Of a stretch of DNA of 64,000 nucleotides, positions 1 through 8,901 are shown piece by piece (position 1 is the first letter of the stretch; each line of letters opens with the position of its first letter). Position numbers and translations under genes: made by a program. The notes beneath the pieces were generated by a model. It did not search any database, was not told the DNA's origin, and saw nothing but the letters and a program-made list of their open reading frames with translations. Origin of the DNA: JASLEW01 sp035544895. GTDB taxonomy: Bacteria; Acidobacteriota; Thermoanaerobaculia; Multivoradales; UBA5704. The stretch lies in NCBI GenBank assembly GCA_035544895.1, contig DASZZM010000080.1:1-64000 (forward strand), in the 5' to 3' direction.

Positions 1-67
1 CGATTTCGGCCTTGCTGCCGATCTGGTGGTCCGGGATCCGAAACTTTCTCAGAAGCAGCGTCGACAA
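1..67 (-). CDS. 5' end of an unidentified gene (partial)
   Basis: Reading leftward from a TTG at 67 there is an open frame to the window edge (22 codons, starting M-S-T-L-L-L-R-K-F-R-I-P-D). An AGGAG ribosome-binding site lies four bases before the TTG. Only the first residues are visible, so no family can be named. The site and the uninterrupted frame are seen; that this is a real gene is inference. Confidence 0.3.
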   Translation of the reverse strand, partial: MSTLLLRKFRIPDHQIGSKAEI

Positions 68-160
68 CTCACTCCTCTCTATGCCGTCGCAAGAGCCTCG
101 GTTTGCTTGAAACGACGGCTTCTACCACGGGCTGCTAGGCCCGGAGCGAGGATCAGGGAA

Positions 161-234
161 GGCCCGGCGATCGATTCGACACGCCGGGCCCTCCCCTGGC
201 ATCAATTTGAGGCGCCGGGTCCCTACCCGGCGCC
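161..234. repeat. Two consecutive GC-rich hairpins in the intergenic region (second is a family D palindrome)
   Basis: The 349 bases between the left-edge gene and the 437-aa gene hold no convincing ORF. They contain a 9-bp stem (161-169 with 182-190) and a perfect 10-bp stem with a 4-base loop (211-220 with 225-234). Neither is followed by a T run. The second hairpin is almost the same sequence as one at 30842-30863, so it is a dispersed repeat rather than a simple terminator. Confidence 0.6.
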
Positions 235-416
235 CGACCGGCGCCTCCACCACCGCCAGCTCGCCATCACGGCGCGGGACTTCTCGATGTAACGAGCCGC
301 GGCCCGCAGGCGCCTGACCAGACGTATGCAATGCGCTCTCTCTGCGCTGCCCGCGGCTCCGCCGCACCGGCCGTCAACCGACCGGGCCTTCTGGCGCCGG
401 TCTAGAAAGGACGATC

Positions 417-1730
417 ATGAAAGAAAAGACCGACGCTTCTGCATCTGAACCCCAGGATTGCTGTCCGGTTCTCTCCAAAGAGCCTTGCTGCGATGTCCTG
501 GATTTTCGTTACCGGCTGCCTCATCGCGTGACCGTCAAGGAAGGAAACCGGCCGGTCCCGGTCACCGTGGAGGTGATTCTGCATGTGCGTATGACTCGCT
601 GTCCCGGACCACTGTTCCTGGGCGATCCCGTCCATACCGTCACTCTGCTGCCGGGCGAGAAAGTGAAGCTGTTCACTGCCGACCGCCGTACGCGGTTTAC
701 CCTCGACAGCTCGAGCAAGTTGAGTTATCGGAACGAGCAGCTTTCAGAAGAGAGCTACTTCATGGCCGCCGTGCAGAACTCCATGTCTGACCTGTCGGTT
801 TCCGACAAGGGCCACAGCGCCAACTCGGAAAGTGGACGATGGGATTTCCATGGCGACGCCAGCGGCGGAATCGGGTTCTTTTCCGCCAGTGCGGATGCCA
901 ACGCCAGCGGCTCGCATAGCGGATCGTCGACCGCGGATTTCCTCCGCCAGCTCTCATCGCATGCCAGCGCCTCGGCCAACCAGTCCGTCAGGGCCACCCA
1001 TGCCGCGGCGTCACTCTCGATCGGAGAAGTCAGCTCGCGCACCCACGTGCAAGGGGAATCGGAAGACCACTTCGAATCGGCATCGCGCGAGTTTTCCAAT
1101 CCCAACCGCTGCCACACCGTGACCTTCTTCTTCTACCGCCTGAACAAGAAGCAGATCGTAAAGATCACGCTGGAGCAGATCGAGCGGCGAGTGGATGATC
1201 CAGCCGCGCCCACCCGCGTGTCCCAGAACCCTCCCGTGTCGCGTGGAGGGATCTCGGTCATTCCGGCCAGCGTCCTGGCAACGCAGAAAGACCGCGTGGC
1301 CACCGAGCAGGTGGGCCGCGAAAGCGTGGGCGCCTTTGAGCGCTACGCCTTCACCGCCGGCGGCGTCACCGAAAAAGTGGCCGCCCAGGAGCCTTTGTCG
1401 GCAAGGGCCCGCCAGGAGGCCTTGGACCTGGTGGGCAAAGACCTGGCTGCTCAGGGTCTGCTCACGGCACCAGACGGCACGGTCTCGCCGCAGGCGCAAA
1501 CGAATTTCGCGCTCGCCATCGAGTCGTGTCTTCCAACGCCCGGCGTCATCGTCAAGGGGTGCATCGACGACTGTGACATCTGCGAGCCGGAATTAAAGAA
1601 GAAGGTGGAGCTCGAGCTGGTCGAGCAGGATCTGAAGAACCAGCTGCTGAAGCGGCAGATCGAGCTGCTGGACAAGGCGCAGGAGTACCGCTGCTGCCCG
1701 GGCGAGACCTCCTCGCCGTCAGAAGCGTAG
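417..1730 (+). CDS. Hypothetical protein, 437 aa, with Cys-rich C-terminal motif
   Basis: I do not recognise a named family. The start is ATG 417 with AAAGGA seven bases upstream. The N-terminus has Cys pairs (C-C-P, C-C-D). A beta-rich stretch follows with the phrase L-P-G-E-K-V-K-L-F. Residues about 120-210 are rich in Ser/Ala/Gly (low complexity), then comes a conserved-looking F-S-N-P-N-R-C-H-T-V-T-F-F-F-Y block. The C-terminus has C-I-D-D-C-D-I-C, a charged amphipathic helix that may be a coiled coil, and a final C-C-P. There is no signal peptide and no membrane segment. It stands alone and converges with the OPT transporter gene. The paired cysteines could bind metal, but that is inference. 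Confidence 0.85.
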   Translation: MKEKTDASASEPQDCCPVLSKEPCCDVLDFRYRLPHRVTVKEGNRPVPVTVEVILHVRMTRCPGPLFLGDPVHTVTLLPGEKVKLFTADRRTRFTLDSSSKLSYRNEQLSEESYFMAAVQNSMSDLSVSDKGHSANSESGRWDFHGDASGGIGFFSASADANASGSHSGSSTADFLRQLSSHASASANQSVRATHAAASLSIGEVSSRTHVQGESEDHFESASREFSNPNRCHTVTFFFYRLNKKQIVKITLEQIERRVDDPAAPTRVSQNPPVSRGGISVIPASVLATQKDRVATEQVGRESVGAFERYAFTAGGVTEKVAAQEPLSARARQEALDLVGKDLAAQGLLTAPDGTVSPQAQTNFALAIESCLPTPGVIVKGCIDDCDICEPELKKKVELELVEQDLKNQLLKRQIELLDKAQEYRCCPGETSSPSEA

Positions 1731-1735
1731 TCAAA

Positions 1736-1773
1736 CCGGACTCGGGGCGAAAAGCCTCTCGCTCCGGGTCCGG
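1736..1773. terminator. Hairpin between convergent genes (bidirectional terminator candidate)
   Basis: A 15-bp imperfect stem (1736-1750 with 1759-1773, two mismatches) with an 8-base loop lies between the stop codons of the 437-aa gene and the OPT transporter gene. There is no T tract, so termination is inferred from position and stem strength. Confidence 0.45.
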
Positions 1774-1780
1774 CCTAGAA

Positions 1781-4213
1781 TCAGCGCCGGCCGGCCAGGA
1801 TCACCTCGCGGCCGGCCAGGTAGAGCAGGAGCACGAGGACGGCGAAGGGCAGCAGCGACAGCGCGTCGGCGGCGGGGCCGTTGAAGAAGGGGTTGTGCGC
1901 GCTCATCAGATCGTTGACGCGGTCGCCGAAAACGCCCAGCGCCGGCACCAGGTTGATCAAGGCGATCACGATGCCGGTGATGGCGCCGCCCGCGATATAG
2001 CCCGAGGCCAGCAGCACGCCGGGGCTCTTGTCGCCTTCGGCGACGAGCTGCTCTTCGCTCAAGCGGCGGTTCGCCAGCTTCTTGCGCAGGTGGCGATCGA
2101 TCATCAGACGCACCAGGCCGCCGATGAAGATCGGGCTGGTCGACGACAGCGGCAGATACACGCCCACCGCGAAAGGAAGCGACGAGATGCCCGACATCTC
2201 GAGCACCAACGCGATCATCACGCCGAGCAGCACCAGCGCCCAAGGCAGCTGGTGGTTGAGGATGCCCTTGATGATGTAGGACATCAGCGTCGCCTTGGGA
2301 GCGTCGAACTTGGCGACCCGCGAGCCGTCGGGACGCGAGCGATGCGTGCCGTTGATCCCCGGGTCGACCAGGTAGACCGCCGTTCCCGAGGCGTCCACCA
2401 GGTAGCGCCCCGGCGGGCCGCCGGCGTCGTCGGTCTTCTGCCACACCCGATAGGCCGCCGGATCGTTCCGCGCCTGCGGCCCGCGCAGCTTCTCGGCCAC
2501 GCCGAGCTTTCCCGGGTCGGTCCGCAGACCGGCCGGGAAATTGTGCTCGATCTTCGGGGTCACCCTGCCCGACGCATCGGCAACCCGCGCGACCGTCTCG
2601 CGCGGCACGTAGACCGTCGAGGTGTCGTTGAGCAGCAGCAGGATCGGGCCGAGCGCCAGCGACGAAGCCAGCGAGCCGACCAGGATCGCGATCTGCTGCT
2701 GGCGCGGCGTGCCGCCGAGCAGGAAACCCGTCTTCAGGCTCTGCGCGATGGTTCCGCCGTTGGAGCACGCGATGCACACGATCGCGCCGACCGACAGGGC
2801 GGTCACGTAATAGCTCGGACCCGTCCAACCGAGCAGCAGGAAAACCAGGCAAGTGAGGAGCAGCGTGGCCACCGTCATGCCGGAGATCGGGTTCGACGTG
2901 GAGCCGATCTCGCCGGTGAGCCGCGAGGAGACGGTGACGAACAGGAAGCCGAAGAGGACGATGAGCAGTGCGCCCAGCAGGTTCATGTGCAGCGAAGGGG
3001 CGAGCATGATCATGGCGATCAGCGCCACGCACCCGCCGATCACGAATCGGTAGGACAGGTCCTGATCGGTGCGCGGCCGCGCGGCCGCCGCGACCGAAGC
3101 GGCTGCCGCCGACGTCCGCCGGCTACGTCCTCTCCGCACGTCGCCGAGGCCGCCCTTGATCCCCTGCCAGATGGTGGGCAGCGAGCGCACCAGGCTGATG
3201 ATGCCGCCGGCTGCCACCGCTCCCGCACCGATGTAGAGCACATAGGCGCCGCGGACTTCGTTGGGCCCCATCTCGGCGATCGGCACCGTGCCGGGCGGCA
3301 CGACCCCGGCAGCGTGCTCGCCGAAGAACTTGATGGCGGGGATCAGCACCAGGTAGGCGAGCACGCCCCCGGCGCACATGATCGAGGCGACGCGCGGCCC
3401 GATGATGTAGCCGACGCCGAGCAATTCGGGGGAGATCTCGGCGGCGATCGAGCCCGCCTTGAAGGGCGCGTCGAAGACCTTCTCGGCGATGTCCTTCCAG
3501 CCCTTGAACGCCACGTTCAGGCTCTTGTAGAGGAGGCCGATGGCGAAGCCGGTGAAGATGGTGCGGGCGCCCGAGTAGACCTCGGCTCCTTCCGCCCCTG
3601 CCGCCGGGCCCGCGGCGCCCGCAGCGGCCCGCAACGCGATCGCGTGCTCTTCGGGCGTGGCCCCCGCCTTGAGGACCTCCGCGCATGCCGTCCCCTCGGG
3701 GAATTTGAGTATCCCGTGCTGTTGCACGATGAGCGCGCGGCGCAGCGGGATCATCATCAAGATGCCCAGCAGCCCGCCGAGCACGGCGACCAGGATCACC
3801 CGCGTCGCCTCGAGGTCGAAGCCGAGGATCATGATGGCGGGCATGGTGACCCCGAGGCCGAAAGCGATCGACTCGCCCGCCGAGCCGGCCACCTGCACGA
3901 TGTTGTTCTCGAGGATGCTGGCGCGCCGCCGGCCGAACCTGGCGAGGACGCGGAAGAGCGTGATCGAGATGACCGCCACCGGGATCGACGCGCTCACCGT
4001 CAGGCCCACCTTGAGCACCAGGTAGAGCGACGACGCGCCGAAGATGATGCCGAGGATGGTGCCGGCGACGAGCGGCAGGGCGGTGAGCTCGGGCAGCGTG
4101 ACTTCGGCGGGGATGAACGGCTGAAAGGGGATGACCCGCGGCTCCTGCGGAGCCGTCCCTGCGCTGGCGGCAACCTCGTCGGGGGGAGCGGCGGCCTCAG
4201 GCACGGCTGTCAC
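1781..4213 (-). CDS. OPT family oligopeptide transporter
   Basis: Large inner-membrane protein of 810 aa with many hydrophobic helices, matching the OPT superfamily, which moves oligopeptides or metal chelates, probably with protons. Family signs are the early P-L-V-A-G-T-I-L-G-I-I-F-G-A helix and the P-E-G-T-A-C-A-E-V-L-K-A-G motif near residue 175. There is also a soluble insert near residues 545-640 between two groups of helices. The start is GTG 4213, three bases after the apaG stop, so the two are probably co-transcribed. The real substrate cannot be read from sequence. Confidence 0.9.
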   Translation of the reverse strand: MTAVPEAAAPPDEVAASAGTAPQEPRVIPFQPFIPAEVTLPELTALPLVAGTILGIIFGASSLYLVLKVGLTVSASIPVAVISITLFRVLARFGRRRASILENNIVQVAGSAGESIAFGLGVTMPAIMILGFDLEATRVILVAVLGGLLGILMMIPLRRALIVQQHGILKFPEGTACAEVLKAGATPEEHAIALRAAAGAAGPAAGAEGAEVYSGARTIFTGFAIGLLYKSLNVAFKGWKDIAEKVFDAPFKAGSIAAEISPELLGVGYIIGPRVASIMCAGGVLAYLVLIPAIKFFGEHAAGVVPPGTVPIAEMGPNEVRGAYVLYIGAGAVAAGGIISLVRSLPTIWQGIKGGLGDVRRGRSRRTSAAAASVAAAARPRTDQDLSYRFVIGGCVALIAMIMLAPSLHMNLLGALLIVLFGFLFVTVSSRLTGEIGSTSNPISGMTVATLLLTCLVFLLLGWTGPSYYVTALSVGAIVCIACSNGGTIAQSLKTGFLLGGTPRQQQIAILVGSLASSLALGPILLLLNDTSTVYVPRETVARVADASGRVTPKIEHNFPAGLRTDPGKLGVAEKLRGPQARNDPAAYRVWQKTDDAGGPPGRYLVDASGTAVYLVDPGINGTHRSRPDGSRVAKFDAPKATLMSYIIKGILNHQLPWALVLLGVMIALVLEMSGISSLPFAVGVYLPLSSTSPIFIGGLVRLMIDRHLRKKLANRRLSEEQLVAEGDKSPGVLLASGYIAGGAITGIVIALINLVPALGVFGDRVNDLMSAHNPFFNGPAADALSLLPFAVLVLLLYLAGREVILAGRR

Positions 4214-4216
4214 CCC

Positions 4217-4600
4217 TCAGTTGACCGCGTTCGGAACCGCCAGCGAGAAGGGCGAGATGACGGCCTCGAAGCTCTGGCCATCCTGGAGCACCATGCGATA
4301 GGACCCGTGCATCGAGCCCACCTCCGTGGCCAGCGGGCAGAAGCTGGTGTACTCGAACGAATCGCCCCGCGCCAGCACCGGCTGCTCGCCCACCACTCCC
4401 GGCCCCTGCACCCGCTGCACCTCTCCGTTGGCGTCGGTGATGAACCACTCCCTGCTTACCAGGCGCACGGTCTCGCTCTCGACGTTGGAGATCCGCACGC
4501 GGTAGGCGAAAAAGTAGTAGTTCTCCTGCGGCGAGCTGCGCTCGGCGTCGTAGAAGCTCTCGACTTCGATCCGGATGCCGCGAGTGGTGGTGTCGCTCAT
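4217..4600 (-). CDS. apaG: ApaG domain protein
   Basis: The 127-aa length and the G-V-V-G-E-Q-P...F-E-Y-T-S-F-C-P-L and M-H-G-S-Y-R-M motifs are typical of ApaG, a small beta-sandwich protein. Its cellular role is poorly defined; it was originally linked to Co2+/Mg2+ resistance and ApaH in enterobacteria. It begins at ATG 4600 and ends three bases before the OPT transporter start. No apaH lies nearby. Confidence 0.92.
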   Translation of the reverse strand: MSDTTTRGIRIEVESFYDAERSSPQENYYFFAYRVRISNVESETVRLVSREWFITDANGEVQRVQGPGVVGEQPVLARGDSFEYTSFCPLATEVGSMHGSYRMVLQDGQSFEAVISPFSLAVPNAVN

Positions 4601-4832
4601 CGGGGGCGGATTATCGCACGGCGGCGGCGGTGTGGCGGCGGGCGGCTTGACCGTTCACGCTTGCAAAGAAGGAAGAGGGAAGCTAGGCTAGGGATCAGAT
4701 TTAGAAGCGGCTGTAAAACTTGCACCGGTTCGGCGGCTTCGGCAATGCGATAGTGGCCGGCGCCGGACCGTATGAAGAGGCCGGCACCGCCTGGCGTGGG
4801 GCGGCGTAGATCTGAGACGAACCGACGATGGG

Positions 4833-4982
4833 ATGGGCAGGCAGATGCAAATGATGCTCCTGATGGCGGCCACTCTGGCAATCGGCGCAACCGCGGGTTG
4901 GAAGCTCGAACAGCGTTACGGCGTGCTGGTGGTCCGCTGGGGCCGGCAGCAGCTGGAGCGCATTCGCGGCTCCCGCTGGTAG
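4833..4982 (+). CDS. Candidate 49-aa single-helix membrane protein
   Basis: Open frame from ATG 4833 (or 4845) to TAG 4980-4982. It has a short Met/Leu/Ala-rich hydrophobic segment (residues about 7-20), then K-L-E-Q-R-Y-G and a basic, Arg-rich tail. This looks like a small bitopic membrane protein. Upstream purines (G-G-C-A-G-G) give only a weak ribosome-binding site. It is alone between apaG and the BNR gene. No family recognised. Confidence 0.4.
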   Translation: MGRQMQMMLLMAATLAIGATAGWKLEQRYGVLVVRWGRQQLERIRGSRW

Positions 4983-5019
4983 GCGCTCCCGCCCCTCCCT
5001 TCCTGCGGCCGGCGCCGGG

Positions 5020-5156
5020 CTACTCCGCAGGGGCCGCGGCTCCCGTCGCGGCGCGGATGAAGGCCGCGACGTCGCGCTTGAACTTGCGCTGGATTCGGCG
5101 GCCGGGTTGTACTCGGCCTGCTCGCCGGCGGGGACACCGGGTCGACGCATGGGCAT
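5020..5156 (-). pseudogene. Candidate 45-aa protein broken by a one-base frameshift
   Basis: ATG 5156 is preceded by an excellent AAGGAG six bases upstream and starts M-P-M-R-R-P-G-V-P-A-G-E-Q-A-E-Y-N-P. Near 5100-5108 the coding signal moves to another frame that reads R-R-I-Q-R-K-F-K-R-D-V-A-A-F-I-R-A-A and stops at TAG 5020-5022. One added base near 5105 would give an intact 45-aa basic protein. It could be a sequencing deletion, a real frameshift or a decayed gene. Confidence 0.35.
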
Positions 5157-5339
5157 GGGCGACTCCTTCAAGGCTGAAACTGGCCGGCCCCCTTCCCCTC
5201 GCGCACCAACGAGATTCATTCAGGGGCCCGGATAGCCTACGTGAGGCCGGCGGTGAAGGTTGCGCGGGAAGCCCCTCTATTGACGGGCGGTGCGCGCTGC
5301 GCTATCTGTAGCCGGCTCAGGATGAGGCAAGGAGGAACC

Positions 5340-8300
5340 ATGCGCCGACTTCCGCTTGGACTTTGGCTCGCCGCCGCCCTGCTTTGGATCTCGACCGCCG
5401 CCGGAGCGGCGCCGCCCCGAGGCGACGCCGACAGCGGGCTCCTGGCGGGACTCAAGGCACGCTCGATCGGCCCCGCCGCGATGAGCGGGCGGATCGCCGC
5501 GGTCGCCGGCGTGGCGTCCGACCCCAACTTGCTCTATGCCGGCGCCGCCATCGGCGGGGTATGGAAGTCGGTCAACCGGGGCCTCACCTGGACGCCGATT
5601 TTCGACGACCAGCCGGTGTCGTCGATCGGCGCCGTCGCCGTCTTCCAGCCCAACCCCGACATCGTCTGGGTGGGCACCGGCGAGGGCAACCCGCGCAACA
5701 GCGCCTCGGTCGGCAACGGCGTCTACCGCTCGCTCGACGGCGGCCGCACCTGGCAGCACCTCGGCCTCGACGCCACCGAGCGCATCTCCCGCATCGTCCT
5801 CCACCCCCGCGATCCCAACGTCGCCTTCGTGGCCGCCCTCGGACGCGAATGGGGAGAGAACCCCGAGCGCGGCGTCTACAAGACCAGCGACGGCGGGCGC
5901 ACCTGGAAGCGGGTTCTCTACGCGGACGAGCGCAGCGGCGCGGCGGAGCTGGCGATGGATCCCACCAATCCCAACAAGCTTTTCGCCGCCCTGTGGGACT
6001 TCCGGCGCTGGCCCTGGTTCTTCCGCTCGGGAGGCCCGGGCTCGGGCCTCTACGTCACCTATGACGGAGGCGACTCCTGGAAGCGGCTGAGCGAGGACGA
6101 CGGCCTGCCCAAGGGGACGTTGGGCAGGATCGGCCTCGCCATCGCGCCCTCCGAGCCGCGCGTGGTCTACGCCCTGGTCGAGGCGCAGGGCAAGAATTCG
6201 ATCCTGCGCTCCGAGGACGGCGGGCGGAGCTGGAAGGTCGCCGGCACCGACACGCGGGCGACCGAGCGGCCTTTCTACTACGCCACGCTGCGGGTCGATC
6301 CCGAATGGCCCAACCGGGTCTACAGCCTGACCTCGCGGCTGGTGGTTTCGAACGACAGCGGCAAGACCTTCGGCCGCCTTGGCCACTCCAACGACATCCA
6401 TGGCGACTACCACACCCTGTGGATCAATCCGGCCGATGCCAACTACCTGGTGGCCGGCGAAGACGGCGGGCTGGGGATCAGCCACGACCGCGGCGAGACC
6501 TGGGCCTTCGTGGGCAATCTGCCGCTCGGCCAGTACTACCACGTGTCGGTCGACATGGACACGCCCTACCACATCTACGGCGGCATGCAGGACAACGGCT
6601 CCTGGCGCGGCCCCTCCTCGGTGTGGGAGCGCGGCGAGATCCGCAACGAGCACTGGGTCTCGGTAGGCGGCGGCGACGGCTTCGGCACTCTGTCCGACCC
6701 CGCCGACTCGCAGCGCGGCTACGCGATGTCGCAGGGCGGCGCCCTGACGCGCTTCGACCTGAAGAGCGGGGAGAGGAAGATCATCCGCCCGCCCGACTTC
6801 TCGCCCGATCCCGCCAAGCGGCTGCGCTTCAACTGGAATGCCGGCATCGCCCAGGACCCGTTCGAGCCCGGGACGATCTATTACGGCAGCCAGTACCTGC
6901 ACCGCTCGGCCGACCGCGGCGAGACCTGGACGATGATCAGCCCCGACCTGACCAGCAACAAGCCCGAGTGGCAGCGCCAGTCCGAGACCGGCGGCTTGAC
7001 GCCGGACCAGTCGGCGGCCGAGAACTACACCACGATCATCGCCATCGCGCCCAGCGCTCTCGAGCGCGGCCTGATCTGGGTGGGCACCGACGACGGGCGG
7101 GTGCAGCTCACGCGCGACGGCGGCAAGAACTGGACGAGCGTGGAGGGCAACATCCCCGGCGTGCCGGCGCACACCTGGGTGCCGCAGATCCGCGCCTCGA
7201 AGCTCAACGCCGGCGGCGCCTTCGTGGTCTTCGACGACCACCGCCGCTCCAACTGGACGCCGTACGTGTTCCGCACCGACGATTACGGCAAGACCTGGAA
7301 GAGCCTCGCCGCCGCCAACCTGCGCGGCTACGCGCTGGCGATCGAGCAGGACCCGGTCGACCGCGACCTGCTCTTCCTGGGCACCGAGTTCGGGCTCTAC
7401 GTCTCGTGGAACGGCGGCGGCAAGTGGCAGCCCTGGAAGCACGGCCTGCCGACGATCTCGGTCATGGACCTGGTCGTGCACCCGCGCGATCACGACCTGG
7501 TCATCGGCACGCACGGCCGCTCCGCCTATGTGCTCGACGACATCGCGCCGCTGCGCGAGGTCTCGGCGGCGACGCTACGCGAGCCGCTTCACCTCTACCC
7601 GGTATCGCCGGCGCAGGAGCACTACCGCGGACCGGCTTTCGGTCCGGGCGGGGCCGGCAGCGGCGAGTTCCGCGGCGAGAACCGGCCCTATGGCGCCCTG
7701 CTCACCTACTCGTTGAACCTGCCCAACCTGCCCCTCGCCGACGAGAAGCAGGAGCGCGAGCGCAAGCAGAAGCAGCGCGAGCAGGCGGCTGCCGCGGCGC
7801 CTGCCCCCGCCGGCCGGGAGCCCTCCGGAGCGGCGCCGGCGAGCCCGGCGAGCGAAGATCAGCCGCCGGCGGCGGAGGCCGCCGCGCAGGAGGCGCCGGA
7901 GAGGGCAGGCGAGGCCGCAGGCGAAGGGGAAGGGGAGAAGAAGGGCCCGCAGGTGGACATCCGCATCACCGACGCGGCCGGCAAGACCGTGCGCACGCTG
8001 CATGGGCCGGCCAATCTTGGCGTCAACCGCGCGGTGTGGGACCTGGGCCGCGACGAGTTCCGCCAGCCGCCGCGGGAGGAGCGCGGCTTCCGCTTCGAGA
8101 CCAGCGGCCCGCAGGTCGCCCCGGGCACCTATGGCGTGGTGGTCAAGTACGCGGGCCAGGAGGCCAAGGGGACGGTACGCGTCCTGGCGGATCCCTCCAC
8201 CCGCTACTCGGACGCCGACTGGCAGGCCCGGGAAGCTGCCAACCGCCGCACCGGCGAGCTGCAGGAGGCCCTGGTCGAGGCCATCTCGCGCATCGCCGCC

Positions 8301-8822
8301 GCGCGCGCCGACATCGCGGTGGTCCTGGACAAGCAGCGCCGGGCCGACGCGGCGAGGAAGCGGGCCAAGGCCGGCGACGAGGATCGCGCCGGCGAGGCCG
8401 GAGCCAAGGCCGGCGCCCCACCCGCCGAAAAGACAGGCGAGAAGACCGGCGACAAGGCCGCCGGCGCCACCAGCCGGAAGGACGACGCGCCGCTGACCAG
8501 GTCCGCGCGCCAGCTCCAGAAGAAGCTCTCAGACACCGAGCGGCACCTCTTCATCCCCCCCGGCACCAAGGGCATCGTCGACGATCGCACGCCGCTCGCC
8601 AAGCTCCAGCTCGCCGAGCTCGCGTTGATCTCTTCCTGGGGCCCGCCCAACGCGACCCAGAAGGCCTACGCCGCCAACGCCGAGGCGGCCGTCGCCGCCG
8701 CCCTCGAAGAGGTCAACCGACTCTTTGCCACCGACGTCGCCGCCTTCCGCAAGCAGCTCGCCGACGCCAAGATCGACCTCCTCACCCCCCAGGAGCCGCT
8801 GGCTTTGCCCAAGTCCCCGTAA
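5340..8822 (+). CDS. Exported BNR/Asp-box repeat (sortilin/VPS10-like) protein, 1160 aa
   Basis: ATG 5340 has AAGGAGG five bases upstream, and the protein begins with a signal peptide (about residues 1-25). It then carries about ten Asp-box repeats of the S-x-D-x-G-x-T-W type (for example S-L-D-G-G-R-T-W, T-S-D-G-G-R-T-W, S-E-D-G-G-R-S-W, S-A-D-R-G-E-T-W), which form a beta-propeller as in sialidases and VPS10/sortilin proteins. Residues about 800-860 are a Glu/Ala/Pro-rich linker. A C-terminal beta domain and a Lys/Ala-rich helical segment follow. Likely a secreted or periplasmic sugar- or protein-binding protein; hydrolase activity cannot be claimed. Confidence 0.85.
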   Translation: MRRLPLGLWLAAALLWISTAAGAAPPRGDADSGLLAGLKARSIGPAAMSGRIAAVAGVASDPNLLYAGAAIGGVWKSVNRGLTWTPIFDDQPVSSIGAVAVFQPNPDIVWVGTGEGNPRNSASVGNGVYRSLDGGRTWQHLGLDATERISRIVLHPRDPNVAFVAALGREWGENPERGVYKTSDGGRTWKRVLYADERSGAAELAMDPTNPNKLFAALWDFRRWPWFFRSGGPGSGLYVTYDGGDSWKRLSEDDGLPKGTLGRIGLAIAPSEPRVVYALVEAQGKNSILRSEDGGRSWKVAGTDTRATERPFYYATLRVDPEWPNRVYSLTSRLVVSNDSGKTFGRLGHSNDIHGDYHTLWINPADANYLVAGEDGGLGISHDRGETWAFVGNLPLGQYYHVSVDMDTPYHIYGGMQDNGSWRGPSSVWERGEIRNEHWVSVGGGDGFGTLSDPADSQRGYAMSQGGALTRFDLKSGERKIIRPPDFSPDPAKRLRFNWNAGIAQDPFEPGTIYYGSQYLHRSADRGETWTMISPDLTSNKPEWQRQSETGGLTPDQSAAENYTTIIAIAPSALERGLIWVGTDDGRVQLTRDGGKNWTSVEGNIPGVPAHTWVPQIRASKLNAGGAFVVFDDHRRSNWTPYVFRTDDYGKTWKSLAAANLRGYALAIEQDPVDRDLLFLGTEFGLYVSWNGGGKWQPWKHGLPTISVMDLVVHPRDHDLVIGTHGRSAYVLDDIAPLREVSAATLREPLHLYPVSPAQEHYRGPAFGPGGAGSGEFRGENRPYGALLTYSLNLPNLPLADEKQERERKQKQREQAAAAAPAPAGREPSGAAPASPASEDQPPAAEAAAQEAPERAGEAAGEGEGEKKGPQVDIRITDAAGKTVRTLHGPANLGVNRAVWDLGRDEFRQPPREERGFRFETSGPQVAPGTYGVVVKYAGQEAKGTVRVLADPSTRYSDADWQAREAANRRTGELQEALVEAISRIAAARADIAVVLDKQRRADAARKRAKAGDEDRAGEAGAKAGAPPAEKTGEKTGDKAAGATSRKDDAPLTRSARQLQKKLSDTERHLFIPPGTKGIVDDRTPLAKLQLAELALISSWGPPNATQKAYAANAEAAVAAALEEVNRLFATDVAAFRKQLADAKIDLLTPQEPLALPKSP

Positions 8823-8901
8823 ATCCGCGGAGTTAGAGAGGTCCGGACGCTCGAAGGAGCGGCGCAGAGACGTGCGACAGGGGGCGCCGTTCATCCACGG
8901 C

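Noticed and set aside
1895..4753. 952-aa open frame on the plus strand opposite the OPT transporter
   Set aside because: It is antisense to a clear membrane protein, is rich in His/Arg/Asp as expected from the complement of high-GC codons, and has no ribosome-binding site or family motif.
5189..5210. Similarity of the sequence near 5190 to that near 14540
   Set aside because: Only a short CCCCCTTC...GCGCACCAAC resemblance with gaps; could be chance in high-GC DNA.
6305..8836. 843-aa plus-strand frame inside the BNR gene
   Set aside because: It overlaps the BNR gene almost fully in another frame, is Arg/Pro-rich and has no family motif.
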